A DNA stretch of 64,000 bases from WLMZ01 sp038227995 (GTDB taxonomy: Bacteria; Actinomycetota; Acidimicrobiia; Acidimicrobiales; Ilumatobacteraceae). Under the pieces are notes generated by a model. That model was not told where the DNA came from. It ran no database searches and was given only the letters and a program-made list of their open reading frames with translations. Made by a program: the position numbers and the translations under genes. How positions within the stretch are numbered: the first letter of the stretch is position 1; each line of letters begins with the position of its first letter. Positions 48,827 through 57,127 of the stretch are shown in pieces. The stretch lies in contig JBBRPP010000026.1 of NCBI GenBank assembly GCA_038227995.1, positions 1-64,000 of the forward strand, given 5' to 3'.

Positions 48827-49986
48827 GATGCGGCCTGCGTCGCGAGCACGAGATCGTTCAGGCGCGGATCGAACTCCCCGGAGACGTCGACCTTGCTCGG
48901 CACCTGTCCGGCCTCGAGGAAGAGGTCGGCCAGCTTCTGCTGTGGCGCCAGCAGATCACCTGGCACGGCGAAGAAGCTGGTCGTACCGTTCTCCTGCACG
49001 AGCGCAGCTGCCCGCTCTGGGGTCAGCCCATAGATCTTGACGTAGACGCCGGATGCGAGCTCGTCCTGATGCGCTCGCAGGTAGGCAAACGCGTGCACCA
49101 CGCGGACGGCGTAGTCGGCGAGCGCCGCAGACTTGCCGGCGTCGTCGAGTGCCTTCTTGGTCGAGATCAGGATCGATGTCCGGTCGGGCAGTTGGTCGGC
49201 TCTGGCCACCAGCTTCGCGGTCGGGTTGTCAGCGAGGTAGCCGCTGGTGAGGGGCTCGACTTCCAGCCCAACATCGGCCGACTTGCCCTCCAGCGTCGCC
49301 CGCACGTTGATCTGGCTGACATCGACAGTGGTCACGTCGGATGCCTTCAATCCGACCGAGGCGAGCGCTTCGAGTAGCACCGCTTCACCAGCCGTACCGC
49401 GCTGGTAGGCGATGCTCTTGCCTTTGAGGTCGGCCCATCCGCTGATCCCGGTGACGCCCGGCGCCGTCACGAGCCCGTACGACGACTGCTTCGACGAGGC
49501 CCAGCCGGCGACGCCGACCAGGTCGAGTCCGGCGGCCTGGGCGAAGATCAGCGGCGTCGTGCCGATGAATCCGGCGTCGAGGTCGCCGGCCTGGAACGCC
49601 TGCAACATCGGTGGGCCACCGACGAACGAGCCGTAGCTCAGCGCGTACGGGAAGTCCTTGTCCTGCCCCGACAAACTGAGGACGGTCTTGAGGTAGTCGA
49701 GTTGATCACCCACCCGCAGCGTCACGCCGGCGGGAACGGCGGGCGCCGTCACCGGAGCCGCTGTGGCGGTCGTGGCCGGTTCTGTGGTGGCCGGTTCTGT
49801 GGTCGCAGTCGGTTCCGTCGATGCGGGAGCGGACGGTGCCTTCGCCGGACCAGCGGTGCTTGTCGTCGACGCGGCCTGGACGCTGCGCGTCGACGCGTCG
49901 GAACCGCACGCCGCCAGCAGCGTGGATGCAGCCAGCGCCGTGGCAACGGCTCGACGACGGAAACGGGATGAGTTGGATGAGTGCAC
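48823..49986 (-). CDS. ABC transporter substrate-binding lipoprotein, sulfonate/taurine type
   Basis: The 387-residue protein has a Tat-like N-terminus with RRR before the hydrophobic stretch (ATALAASTLLAACGS, lipobox Cys near 30), then a Thr/Ala-rich linker and a two-lobe NMT1/SsuA-like domain (GVTLRVGDQLDYLKTVL, GDLDAGFIGTTPLIFAQAAG, YQRGTAGEAVLLEAL). GTG 49986 is chosen as the start since the signal peptide begins just after it. It is the first gene of the four-gene importer/dioxygenase operon and follows an unusually structured leader. The exact ligand cannot be read. Confidence 0.9.
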   Translation of the reverse strand: MHSSNSSRFRRRAVATALAASTLLAACGSDASTRSVQAASTTSTAGPAKAPSAPASTEPTATTEPATTEPATTATAAPVTAPAVPAGVTLRVGDQLDYLKTVLSLSGQDKDFPYALSYGSFVGGPPMLQAFQAGDLDAGFIGTTPLIFAQAAGLDLVGVAGWASSKQSSYGLVTAPGVTGISGWADLKGKSIAYQRGTAGEAVLLEALASVGLKASDVTTVDVSQINVRATLEGKSADVGLEVEPLTSGYLADNPTAKLVARADQLPDRTSILISTKKALDDAGKSAALADYAVRVVHAFAYLRAHQDELASGVYVKIYGLTPERAAALVQENGTTSFFAVPGDLLAPQQKLADLFLEAGQVPSKVDVSGEFDPRLNDLVLATQAAS

Positions 49987-50013
49987 GCTCGTTGCTTTCT
50001 GATCGGAGTTGCC

Positions 50014-50086
50014 CGTTCGCCAGCCGACGACGAACAGGCATCGTCGGCTGGCGAGAACGGTCGTGACCGAGGGGGGACCGGTCACG
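50014..50086 (-). other. Two strong stem-loops in the sulfonate-operon leader
   Basis: Arms 50014-50030 and 50041-50059 form a stem of about 17 bp (one bulged G) with a 10-base loop. CGTGACCG (50062-50069) pairs with CGGTCACG (50079-50086) across a G-rich loop. Both lie between the promoter and the GTG 49986, on a transcript leader of about 100 bases. No known riboswitch consensus was recognised. Confidence 0.65.
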
Positions 50087-50094
50087 TCGGACAC

Positions 50095-50124
50095 ATTATC
50101 CATAAAGCCGATCAAATTAGTCAA
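50095..50124 (-). promoter_or_regulatory. Sigma-70-type promoter of the sulfonate operon
   Basis: On the minus strand TTGACT (50124-50119), an 18-base spacer and GATAAT (50100-50095) form a near-consensus promoter in the most AT-rich segment of the window. It is the clearest -35/-10 pair I see and predicts a leader of about 100 bases, unlike the leaderless genes. Confidence 0.7.
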
Positions 50125-50201
50125 CAATTACAGAATGTGAAAGAAATCTCACTGAGGGCCGCAATCGGGGCGCGCCTCATCCATGGCCTGAGCCATCGTG
50201 T

Positions 50202-50915
50202 TCAAGACGCGGCGACTTGACAGGCGACGCGCATCATCTGATCGACGCCGGCCTTCAGTTCTTCGTCGCTGATCCGTTCGCTGGAACCGTCGTCATCGAT
50301 CATGTCGCTGACGGTCATCAGGGCGACGGACTCGATGTCGTGCAGTGCGGCGAGCGTGTACAGCACGGCAACTTCCATCTCCACACCGAGATGACCGCGC
50401 TCGCGCCAGCGTTGCATGATGCCGGGTCGGGGATCGTAGAAAAGCCCGCTCGTGACGACGGGTCCGACGTAGACGGTGGCGCCCTGAGCGCGAGCCAGTT
50501 GTGCGCTCAGCTCGATCAACGAGAACGTCGCCGTCGGCGCATGCGGCTCGCCCTGCGTCAGCGTCGCGACGGTCGGGTCGTCGGGTGTCGCGCTGACGGC
50601 GATGAGCGTGTCTCCCATCCGCAAGCCCTTCTTCAAACCGCCTGCGGTGCCGACCCGAACGAGCCGCTTGGCGCCCAACTGGATCAGTTCGGAGTAGTAG
50701 ATCGCGGCACTCGGTCCACCCATGCCGACGGACTGCACGCTGAGCGGAACGCCGTTGAAGGTGCCGGTGAACCCGAGCATGCCGCGCTCGTCGTTGACGC
50801 AGCGTGCACCGGGATCGAAGAACGTCTCGGCGATGTATCGGGCGCGCTTCGGGTCACCCGGAACCAGGACGGCGTCGGCATAGTCGGAGGATTCGGCGCG
50901 GAGGTGAACGGGCAT
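50202..50915 (-). CDS. Purine/uridine nucleoside phosphorylase (DeoD/Udp family)
   Basis: The 237-residue phosphorylase has the PNP_UDP family pattern: VLVPGDPKRARYIAE at the N-terminus, SVGMGGPSAAIYYSELI with the phosphate site, RVGTAGGL, and a C-terminal GVEMEVAVLYTLAAL with the ribose-binding Glu-Met-Glu, then VSDMIDDD. It cleaves nucleosides with phosphate to base and ribose-1-phosphate. The sequence fits the DeoD-type PNP better than Udp because of SDMIDDDG near the base site, but this is not decisive. TACGCT lies 6 bases before the ATG. Confidence 0.9.
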   Translation of the reverse strand: MPVHLRAESSDYADAVLVPGDPKRARYIAETFFDPGARCVNDERGMLGFTGTFNGVPLSVQSVGMGGPSAAIYYSELIQLGAKRLVRVGTAGGLKKGLRMGDTLIAVSATPDDPTVATLTQGEPHAPTATFSLIELSAQLARAQGATVYVGPVVTSGLFYDPRPGIMQRWRERGHLGVEMEVAVLYTLAALHDIESVALMTVSDMIDDDGSSERISDEELKAGVDQMMRVACQVAAS

Positions 50916-50921
50916 TGACGC

Positions 50922-50927
50922 AGCGTA
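50922..50927 (-). promoter_or_regulatory. -10 element of the nucleoside phosphorylase gene
   Basis: TACGCT on the minus strand lies 6 bases before ATG 50915 (same hexamer as at purH, mdh and merR). Confidence 0.55.
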
Positions 50928-50942
50928 CGCGAGACGCCGGTG

Positions 50943-51782
50943 CTACTTCAGGAAGCGACTCGTCGTGTTGTCGGCCAGCACCTTGCCGCCCGTCTGGCAC
51001 GTGGGGCAATACGCCACGGTGTAACTGCTGTAGCTCACGGAACGAATGGTGTCGCCGCAGACGGGGCATGCCTCGCCGATGCGTCCGTGGACGCGGCCGG
51101 GGCGATCCTTCGACGAGCTCATGTCGGTGCGTGTCCGTTCGTACCCGAGGCCGTCGTCGACCGCCTCATGGATGGCCGCGACGACCTTGGCAACGTCGGC
51201 ATCACTCAACTTGGCCGTGTTCGCGAACGGAGAGATCTTGGCCCGATGGCAGATCTCGTTGGCGAGCATGCGCCCCAAACCGGCGATCGCGCGCTGGTCG
51301 CGGAGGAAGCCGTGCAGCCGCATCGAGTGCGATGCAAATTGAGCCTTCAGCGCGGCGGCATCGAGTTCGAGTGCTTCGGGGCCGAGCTTGCTCAGGGGCA
51401 GATCGGTGAGCGCGGTCGCGGTGGGTACGCACCACACCCCGGCGCGACGTTCGGTGCCCTGTTCGGTGAGCAGCAGCGCCGGTCCCTCGTCGAACAGCAG
51501 CCGGGCTTGCCCGCCGCGCGGTTTGGGCGACTGCTTCTCGTCGACCAACAGGCGCCCACCTTGCATCAGGTGCACGACGAACGTGATCGGTTCGAACTGC
51601 AGCATGAGGTACTTGCCGCGCCTGCCGACGCGTTGCAGCGCGAGACCGTAGGCATCGCTGGGCGGTGGCACGGCGGTCTTCAGCGCGGTGAACGTGATGG
51701 GCACGAACTTCTTCAGCGTGTGGCCGGCGAACTGTGCGGTCAGTCGTTCAGCGTGGGCTTGGACCTCGGGCAGCTCGGGCAC
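50943..51782 (-). CDS. Fpg/Nei-family DNA glycosylase (MutM-like)
   Basis: The 279-residue enzyme starts GTG then Pro-Glu-Leu-Pro-Glu, placing the catalytic Pro and Glu at the mature N-terminus. GRRGKYLMLQF and the H2TH region (LRDQRAIAGLGRMLANEICHRAKISPF) are Fpg-like, and a C-terminal CPVCG with CPTC zinc finger is present. The conserved Lys of Fpg in LRGKYL is retained (GRRGKYL). It is distinct from the Nei-type paralogue at 13688. It would remove oxidised bases such as 8-oxoG or formamidopyrimidines. The start lies 3 bases after the upstream stop codon. Confidence 0.9.
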   Translation of the reverse strand: MPELPEVQAHAERLTAQFAGHTLKKFVPITFTALKTAVPPPSDAYGLALQRVGRRGKYLMLQFEPITFVVHLMQGGRLLVDEKQSPKPRGGQARLLFDEGPALLLTEQGTERRAGVWCVPTATALTDLPLSKLGPEALELDAAALKAQFASHSMRLHGFLRDQRAIAGLGRMLANEICHRAKISPFANTAKLSDADVAKVVAAIHEAVDDGLGYERTRTDMSSSKDRPGRVHGRIGEACPVCGDTIRSVSYSSYTVAYCPTCQTGGKVLADNTTSRFLK

Positions 51783-51785
51783 GAA

Positions 51786-52175
51786 TCACTCGTATTCCGT
51801 GCGGCTGCGGACGCTGTCGAAGATGCCGCTCATCGCGCCGAAGATCGACTGGTTGTCCATCAGCTTCTGCTGGTCCCCCGTGAGCAGGATGCGACCCTGG
51901 ATGAAGGCTTCCTGCGCGTTGAGCGCACCGGTGGCGACACCGACAGCGGTGGCCCACGTCTGCTCGAACCGGACGTCTTCCGGGTGGGCGGCGCCGGCGC
52001 TGAACGAGAGGGCGCCGTCCGCGACCTGCAGCGAATAGACGATGGTGCCCTCGGGCGCATCGGTGACGACCTGGGTCACGCCGATCTCGTTCTGCGTGAC
52101 GGCCGCCGCAACCCCGGGATCGGTGGCGGCCTCCGCGGCAACTGCATCGATCCAATCCAGACTTAGATAGCGCAC
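51786..52175 (-). CDS. SCP2 sterol-carrier-like domain protein
   Basis: The 129-residue protein has an SCP2-like pattern: VRYLSLDWIDAVAAEAA at the N-terminus, VTDAPEGTIVYSLQVADGALSFSAG in the beta-sheet core and VAVGVATGALNAQEAFIQGRILLTGDQQKLM near the end, typical of stand-alone SCP2 proteins that bind lipids or acyl-CoA. GTG 52175 is chosen because TACGTT lies 6 bases upstream. Its stop is 3 bases before the Fpg-like GTG, so the two are co-transcribed. Confidence 0.8.
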   Translation of the reverse strand: MRYLSLDWIDAVAAEAATDPGVAAAVTQNEIGVTQVVTDAPEGTIVYSLQVADGALSFSAGAAHPEDVRFEQTWATAVGVATGALNAQEAFIQGRILLTGDQQKLMDNQSIFGAMSGIFDSVRSRTEYE

Positions 52176-52181
52176 GGCGAC

Positions 52182-52191
52182 AACGTAGTGT
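52182..52191. promoter_or_regulatory. Overlapping divergent -10 elements
   Basis: Minus-strand TACGTT (52187-52182) serves the SCP2 gene at 6 bases. Plus-strand TAGTGT (52186-52191) sits on the same two central bases and could serve the gene at 52230. Confidence 0.4.
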
Positions 52192-52229
52192 CGAATCGAC
52201 GCCGGTGCGAGGGATTGACGGATCGATTG

Positions 52230-52874
52230 ATGGACTGGACTCCGAGCGACGAACAGCGACATGCCGATGTCGCCGTCGAGGCATGGTGGTGGTGGGGTCT
52301 CGCCGCCGATCGAAGCTGCGGCCTGTTCGTCGGCCTCGAGCTGCGCGGCCGCCGGTACGACTACTGGGCCGGCCTGGTGCGCGTCGACGAGCCGTATCTG
52401 TACATCGAGGAGCTCGATGGCAGCGACCTGCGCAGCGGGTTGGAGATCAAGCCGAGCGAGATGTGGGCCGACCATGTCTGCGACGTTCCGTTCACGCAGT
52501 GGAGCCTGGGCAACGAAGCCCACGGCGTGCTGCTCGACGATCCCGACGAGGCATGGCGCCGGGCGTACGGCACCCTCGTGCCCGTGACGTTCGATGTCGA
52601 GTGGTATGCGAGTGATGAGCCGCAAGCGATCGCTCACGGCTACCGGCAGGCGGGCGAGATCGATGCGCAGGTCGAGCTGACGTCCGGTCTGCTGTCGTTC
52701 ACCGGCCCTGCAGAACGGGTGCACGTGTGGGGCGCGCCGTTCGTGCCATCATCGTTTGCCATGCCGATCGCTCCCGCCGGCCTCCGCGCACCGTACCGCC
52801 GCAGCGATGGCATCGCCGTCGATCAAGTGCTCACCGACCAGTGGTGGGCCAACGCCGCAGGACTGATCCGATGA
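52230..52874 (+). CDS. Hypothetical beta-rich protein upstream of DUF3097
   Basis: The 214-residue protein has no family that I can name with confidence. It is rich in Trp and beta strands (CGLFVGLELRGRRYDYWAGLV, YLYIEELDGSDLRSGLEIKPSEMWADHVCD, WSLGNEAHGVLLDDPDE) and vaguely recalls lipocalin- or AttH-like barrels. There is no signal peptide. Start: ATG 52230 is the simplest choice; GTG 52188 and TTG 52215 are in frame upstream. Its stop overlaps the DUF3097 start (ATGA), so the two proteins may act together. Confidence 0.6.
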   Translation: MDWTPSDEQRHADVAVEAWWWWGLAADRSCGLFVGLELRGRRYDYWAGLVRVDEPYLYIEELDGSDLRSGLEIKPSEMWADHVCDVPFTQWSLGNEAHGVLLDDPDEAWRRAYGTLVPVTFDVEWYASDEPQAIAHGYRQAGEIDAQVELTSGLLSFTGPAERVHVWGAPFVPSSFAMPIAPAGLRAPYRRSDGIAVDQVLTDQWWANAAGLIR

Positions 52875-53692
52875 CGTACGAGCGCGACATCCTCGACGAG
52901 TTCGCCGAACGCAAGAAGGCGCCCAGGTACACCGAGGTGACCGCCCAGATGGGAATGATCCTCGAGGATCGCGCCAGCGGATTCTGCGGCGACGTCGTCA
53001 AGATCACGTTCGAGGCCGTGACCCTTCGCGACCGCAAGAACGAGTTCCGCCACTTCCGTTGGAAAGAGGGCGGGTTCCTGCTCGACGGCAAGCCCGTCAC
53101 CGTTGTTCGAGCAACGCAACAACCCACGACGGCCACGGTGAAACCGGCGATGACGAAGAGCGGATCGGTTGCATCTGCGGTGCCGGTGAAGGCGCAGGTT
53201 GCGCGCGCTGCACGGATCTGGGTCGAGGGCAAGCACGACGCAGAGCTGGTCGAGCACGTATGGGGCGACGACCTGCGCGAGTTGGCGATCGTCGTCGAGC
53301 CGCTGCACGGCATCGACGATCTCGCCGGTGCGGTGCGCGAGTTCCAACCTTCGGCCAAGCGACGCCTCGGGATCCTCGTCGATCATCTCGTGGCCGGGTC
53401 GAAGGAATCACGCCTCGCGTCCACCGTCCGCGACCCCAACGTCTTGATCACCGGCCATCCGTTCGTCGACGTGTGGGCAGGCATTCGTCCCAAGGTGCTC
53501 GGCCTCGATGCGTGGCCCGACATTCCCCGCGGTCAACCGTGGAAAGAGGGCATGTGTCGCGCGCTCGGCACCGACCTCGCGACCTTCTGGCCGCGGTTGC
53601 GGAATCGGGTCACGACGTACGCCGATCTGAGCCCCGAACTGGTCGGGGCCTTTGAACGCCTGATCGATTTCGTCAGCGAAGCGGAGACGTGA
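52871..53692 (+). CDS. DUF3097 protein
   Basis: The 273-residue protein matches DUF3097, an actinobacterial family. Diagnostic parts are the N-terminal YERDILDEFAERKKAP, GFCGDVVKI, DRKNEFRHFRWKEGGFLLDGKPV, the Toprim-like block ARIWVEGKHDAELVEHVWGDDLRE, and GILVDHLVAGSKESRLA and GHPFVDVWAGIRPK. The WVEGKHDAEL/VDHL pair resembles the acidic centre of Toprim folds, so nucleic-acid processing is possible. The start at 52871 is set by the ATGA overlap. Confidence 0.85.
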   Translation: MTYERDILDEFAERKKAPRYTEVTAQMGMILEDRASGFCGDVVKITFEAVTLRDRKNEFRHFRWKEGGFLLDGKPVTVVRATQQPTTATVKPAMTKSGSVASAVPVKAQVARAARIWVEGKHDAELVEHVWGDDLRELAIVVEPLHGIDDLAGAVREFQPSAKRRLGILVDHLVAGSKESRLASTVRDPNVLITGHPFVDVWAGIRPKVLGLDAWPDIPRGQPWKEGMCRALGTDLATFWPRLRNRVTTYADLSPELVGAFERLIDFVSEAET

Positions 53693-53809
53693 CGGCGGCG
53701 TGACCCCGGCGTGTCATTCGGCACGTCATGGCGCTGTTCACGTTGACGCAATCCTGCCGTGACGTCCTCTCGGTACCGTTGCGGGTGACATCGGACCTCA
53801 GGAGGCACC

Positions 53810-54238
53810 GTGGCTCGCAAGACCAACTTCCCCTATTCGCTCGCTGATTTCGAACTGTTCGCCGAATGCACCCGCGCCGAACTCGAGCAAGCTGCTTCGT
53901 TGCTGACGCTCGTCAGCGTTCCCGCCGGAGAGGTCATCCTGCGCGAAGGCGCGAGCGGACGACAGTTCGTGATCGTCGCCGACGGCATGGCCCAGGTGAG
54001 CCGGAAATGCCGTGGCGGGAGCACACCGATCGGCGTGGTCCGCAGCGGTGATCTGCTCGGCGAGATGTCGTTGCTGCACCGCACGCCGCGGTCGGCAACC
54101 GTCACCACGCTCACGCCGACGAAGCTCTACGCCGGCACCTCGGCCGAGTTCGCCGGGCTGCTCGATCTGATCCCCACGGCTGCGGCCAAGATCCGTCGCC
54201 TCGCCGCAGAGCGTCTCGAACAAAACCTCGCCGCCTGA
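53810..54238 (+). CDS. Cyclic-nucleotide-binding (Crp-like) domain protein without HTH
   Basis: The 142-residue protein is a single cNMP-binding beta-roll: LFAECTRAELEQAASLLTLVSVPAGEVILREG, then FVIVADGMAQV and the phosphate-binding cassette SGDLLGEMSLLHRTPRSATVTTL, in which GEMSL and Arg are conserved. A C-terminal helix follows but no DNA-binding HTH, so it is a stand-alone sensor or regulatory subunit. GTG 53810 has a consensus AGGAGG 5 bases upstream. It is convergent with the Ddn-like gene. Confidence 0.85.
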   Translation: MARKTNFPYSLADFELFAECTRAELEQAASLLTLVSVPAGEVILREGASGRQFVIVADGMAQVSRKCRGGSTPIGVVRSGDLLGEMSLLHRTPRSATVTTLTPTKLYAGTSAEFAGLLDLIPTAAAKIRRLAAERLEQNLAA

Positions 54239-54256
54239 CCGGCTCGAGGTTCGAAT

Positions 54257-54703
54257 TCAGGCGATGGGTGTGGCGATGAAGACGGGGATCTCGCGGTCCG
54301 TCTTCTCCTGGTACTCGGCATACGGCGGGTAGGCCGCGACGGATCGCACACACCACTCGGCGCGCTCGTCGCCCGTGATCTCGCGGACGCTGTACTCGGC
54401 CGGAGCCGGACCGTCCTGGATCTCGATCGGGCCGGCGTTGTCCTTCAGATTGTAATACCAGACCGGGTGAGTGGGTGCGCCACCCTTCGATGCCACCAGC
54501 GCGTACTCGCCGTCGTGCTCGACCTTCATCAACGGGATCTTGCGGATCTTGCCGCTCTTGACCCCGAGCGTCGTGACGATGATCACCGGAAGGCCAGAGT
54601 CGCGCAGCGTCGTGCCTTCGGTTCCACCTGATCCCTCGTAGAGCGCGACCTGATCGCGTACCCACTGTGCCGGACTTGGTTCGTACTCTCCCTGAAGTGC
54701 CAT
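54257..54703 (-). CDS. Ddn-family F420-dependent nitroreductase/quinone reductase
   Basis: The 148-residue protein fits the deazaflavin-dependent nitroreductase family: VIIVTTLGVKSGKIRKIPLM with the F420-binding basic residues, YALVASKGGAPTHPVWYYNL and the C-terminal FIATPI. The extra N-terminal helix (QWVRDQVALYEGSGG) is common. Members reduce quinones or nitroaromatics with F420H2. TATCCT lies 6 bases before ATG 54703 and overlaps the end of the upstream gene. Confidence 0.88.
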   Translation of the reverse strand: MALQGEYEPSPAQWVRDQVALYEGSGGTEGTTLRDSGLPVIIVTTLGVKSGKIRKIPLMKVEHDGEYALVASKGGAPTHPVWYYNLKDNAGPIEIQDGPAPAEYSVREITGDERAEWCVRSVAAYPPYAEYQEKTDREIPVFIATPIA

Positions 54704-54707
54704 TCGG

Positions 54708-55700
54708 TCAGGATACGGGAGATGGCGAGGATGGCACGGGGGCGTGGGGGCGCGACAGGAGGCGGCCGAAACGACGGCGTAGGACGGCAGCCACGAGTCC
54801 GATCAACAGCATGATCGCGAGGAACGGAGCCGTGTAGCCGAACGCAACGGCGATGCCGTGCGCAGCATTCGTGAAGGCCCTCCAACCCTTGTGGAACGCG
54901 CCGCCCACCGATGTGTGCTTGCGCACCGGAGGCTTGGCGATCAGCTGCGCAGCGGGTACCGGTTGGATCGTCACGGTGAGCGTCGCCAGCTGGACTCGGT
55001 CGCCGAGGTTGCGCTGGCTGGCGAGCAATTCCTCGAGCGTGGTCTCTCGTGTCGTCACCTCGCTCTCGAGACGGACGACGTCGTCGATGTTGGTTGCTGT
55101 CTTCAGCAACTCGCGGACGCGGTCGACGCTGGCCTGTGCGGTCTGGATCCGCGCATCGACGTCGGTGATCTGGGCGCTGACGTCTTCCGTCTTCTGGGTC
55201 CGGCCGACGAGATCGCCGACGCCACCGATGCCGTCGATCAGCGATTCGAGATCGGTGGGCGGCACCTTGATCGTGATGGTCGCGGTTGCGGTTTCGGGAT
55301 TGCCGACGGCGATGTCGGAGTCGAAGATCGCGCCGCCCTTCGCGGTCACGATGTCGGGGAGAGCGAGCACTGCCTTGCGCACGTCCTTGGCCTGCACCGT
55401 GACGCCGGCCGTGATCGCGAGAGCGCTTCCGAACGGCGAGGCGGTCGCCAGCGCGACGTTCGGTGCGGACGCTGACGGAGTGTTGCCGTCTGACGTGAGT
55501 GCAACGGCAGCCGAGCCGGCCGCCGCGGGTGCGGTTGCCGCCGTGGCCGCAGCCGTCGTGGCGGGCGCCGCCTCGGTTTGAGCTCGTGTCGTCGACGACG
55601 CCTTCTTGTCCTCGCTCGCACATCCGCAGATGCTCAGGACGAGTGCGGACAGGACACCGGCTGCGCACAGCCGGCTCGTGACTTTCGTGTTGTTCCCCAT
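54708..55700 (-). CDS. DUF4349 lipoprotein
   Basis: The 330-residue protein has a lipoprotein signal (VLSICGCASED, Cys near residue 28), an Ala/Thr-rich linker and the DUF4349 domain. In that domain a TITIKVPPTDLESLIDGIGGVG segment is followed by a coiled-coil (AQITDVDARIQTAQASVDRVRELL, LESEVTTRETTLEELLASQRNLGDRVQ). A C-terminal membrane helix (FLAIMLLIGLVAAVL) and basic tail complete it. It would be anchored at both ends in the envelope. The function of DUF4349 is unknown. ATG 55706 is an alternative start two codons upstream. Confidence 0.82.
   Translation of the reverse strand: MGNNTKVTSRLCAAGVLSALVLSICGCASEDKKASSTTRAQTEAAPATTAAATAATAPAAAGSAAVALTSDGNTPSASAPNVALATASPFGSALAITAGVTVQAKDVRKAVLALPDIVTAKGGAIFDSDIAVGNPETATATITIKVPPTDLESLIDGIGGVGDLVGRTQKTEDVSAQITDVDARIQTAQASVDRVRELLKTATNIDDVVRLESEVTTRETTLEELLASQRNLGDRVQLATLTVTIQPVPAAQLIAKPPVRKHTSVGGAFHKGWRAFTNAAHGIAVAFGYTAPFLAIMLLIGLVAAVLRRRFGRLLSRPHAPVPSSPSPVS
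54710..54715 (-). promoter_or_regulatory. -10 element of the Ddn-like gene
   Basis: TATCCT on the minus strand, 6 bases before ATG 54703, overlapping the 3' end of the DUF4349 gene. Confidence 0.5.
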
Positions 55701-55780
55701 GTGCATCCGACGCCGGACGTCCGCGGCTGGTTCCCGATTGTGCGATTTCTGTAACAATTTGCCGAGCCGCTCGGGTCAGC

Positions 55781-55786
55781 TAGCGT
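55781..55786 (+). promoter_or_regulatory. -10 element of the Rieske oxygenase gene
   Basis: TAGCGT lies 6 bases before ATG 55793. Confidence 0.5.
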
Positions 55787-55792
55787 CGGGCG

Positions 55793-56920
55793 ATGGCGCT
55801 TCTGGACCACGACGATCTGGCGCGGTCATCGCTGCCGTTGAACGCGGCATACGCAATGCCGCCGGGTTTCTACACCGATCCGGCGTTCTTCGCCGCAGAG
55901 CGCGAGCACGTGCTGTTACCCGGGTGGATCTTCCTGGCCCGCGAGGACCAACTGCCGACCCCCGGCGATTTCCGCGTGTTCGACACCATCGGCGGCTCGG
56001 TGTTGCTCGACCGCGGCGTCGACGGCGTCCTTCGCTGCTTTGCCAACGTCTGCCGTCACCGGGGCTCGCTGCTGCTCAGCGGAAGCGGCAACGCAGCGCG
56101 GATCGTCTGTCCCTATCACGGTTGGGCATACAGCACGACCGGTGATCTCATCGGATGCCCCGGCATGGCGCGCGCCGAGGACTTCGAACGCAGCGACAAC
56201 GGACTGATCCAGATCCGTCTCGAAACGTGGGCGGGGTTCGTCTTCATGACCTTCAATGAGGACGCTCCGGCGTTGCTCACCGCACTTGGCGACCTTCCCG
56301 ATCGCATGGCGTCGCACCGGCTCGACGAAATACGCTGCACGTGGACGGTCACGCTCGACACGCAGTGCAACTGGAAGCTGATCCTCGAGAACGCGATGGA
56401 GAGCTATCACACCGGCGTCGTCCACCGTCAGTCTGTTGGCGCGCAGACGTCGCGCACGCTGGAGACGCGAGGCGATTGGAAGTGCATCCAGGTGACGTCG
56501 GGTCGTTCGATCGCGACGCTGCCGGGGACGACACCTCCTTTCTCGCCGATCACCGGTCTCGATGACGACGCGTTGCAGGGCACGTACTTCACCGTCCTCC
56601 ATCCGGCGTGTCAGTTCGCCGTCGCGCAGGACTGCATGTGGTGGCTCAACGTCACTCCGATTGCGCCCGATCGGTCGCGGCTCGAGATCGGCGGGTGCTT
56701 TCCGGCCGATGTCGTCGCTCGGCCCGGCTTCGACAGCGATGCCCAGCCGTACTACGAGCGCTGGGAGGTCGTCGGTCGCGAGGACGTCGGCATCCTCGAA
56801 CGCCAGCAGATCGGTCTCCAGACCGTCGGATATCGGCCCGGTCGATTGTCGTGGCGCGACGATCAGGTGCAAGCGCTCAGTCAATGGGTGCTGGATCGGA
56901 TGCCGGCCGGACTGGTGTAG
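55793..56920 (+). CDS. Rieske-type oxygenase, aromatic-ring-hydroxylating alpha-subunit family
   Basis: The 375-residue protein has a Rieske [2Fe-2S] domain with VCRHRG (Cys-x-His) near residue 84 and CPYHGW (Cys-x2-His) near residue 105, and a catalytic domain with the mononuclear-iron region NWKLILENAMESYHTGVVH. These give all cluster ligands and the two iron histidines. It resembles the single-component-alpha type acting on carnitine-like or phenolic substrates. No reductase gene is adjacent; an unlinked ferredoxin or flavodoxin would supply electrons. The substrate is unknown. Confidence 0.92.
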   Translation: MALLDHDDLARSSLPLNAAYAMPPGFYTDPAFFAAEREHVLLPGWIFLAREDQLPTPGDFRVFDTIGGSVLLDRGVDGVLRCFANVCRHRGSLLLSGSGNAARIVCPYHGWAYSTTGDLIGCPGMARAEDFERSDNGLIQIRLETWAGFVFMTFNEDAPALLTALGDLPDRMASHRLDEIRCTWTVTLDTQCNWKLILENAMESYHTGVVHRQSVGAQTSRTLETRGDWKCIQVTSGRSIATLPGTTPPFSPITGLDDDALQGTYFTVLHPACQFAVAQDCMWWLNVTPIAPDRSRLEIGGCFPADVVARPGFDSDAQPYYERWEVVGREDVGILERQQIGLQTVGYRPGRLSWRDDQVQALSQWVLDRMPAGLV

Positions 56921-56974
56921 GCCGTGTGGAGGCCCGGCGTGTAACAGAATCGGGGTCGGTGGCGTCATGGGGGC

Positions 56975-57127
56975 GTGAGGGCGACGACGGAGGAGGGCCG
57001 GTTGACCGTTGGGTTCGATGATTTCTCTCGCGACCATCGCGTCGACGCGGTTCGTTGGGCGGCGGCTCTCGTCGGTTGGCTCGACGTCGCCGAGGAACTC
57101 GGCCAGGGCGCGCTGATCATGGTGCTG
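56975..57127 (+). pseudogene. Remnant of an ECF sigma factor N-terminus (region 2)
   Basis: About 40 residues read VGFDDFSRDHRVDAVRWAAA, then LVGWLDVAEELGQGALIMV. This aligns by eye with the start of sigma-70 region 2 in ECF factors, where the pattern FxxFYRxHxxxxVRWAxALVGxxDVAEELxQDALIxV is usual. Resemblance stops at the first 20-bp repeat, and no region 4 follows. The Asp of the QDA motif has become Gly (GQGA), consistent with decay. Confidence 0.5.

Noticed and set aside
49987..50090. A cysteine-type leader peptide or SAM riboswitch in the sulfonate leader
   Set aside because: The only frame through the leader is continuous with the binding protein and has no separate stop; I found no SAM riboswitch consensus that I could recognise by eye.
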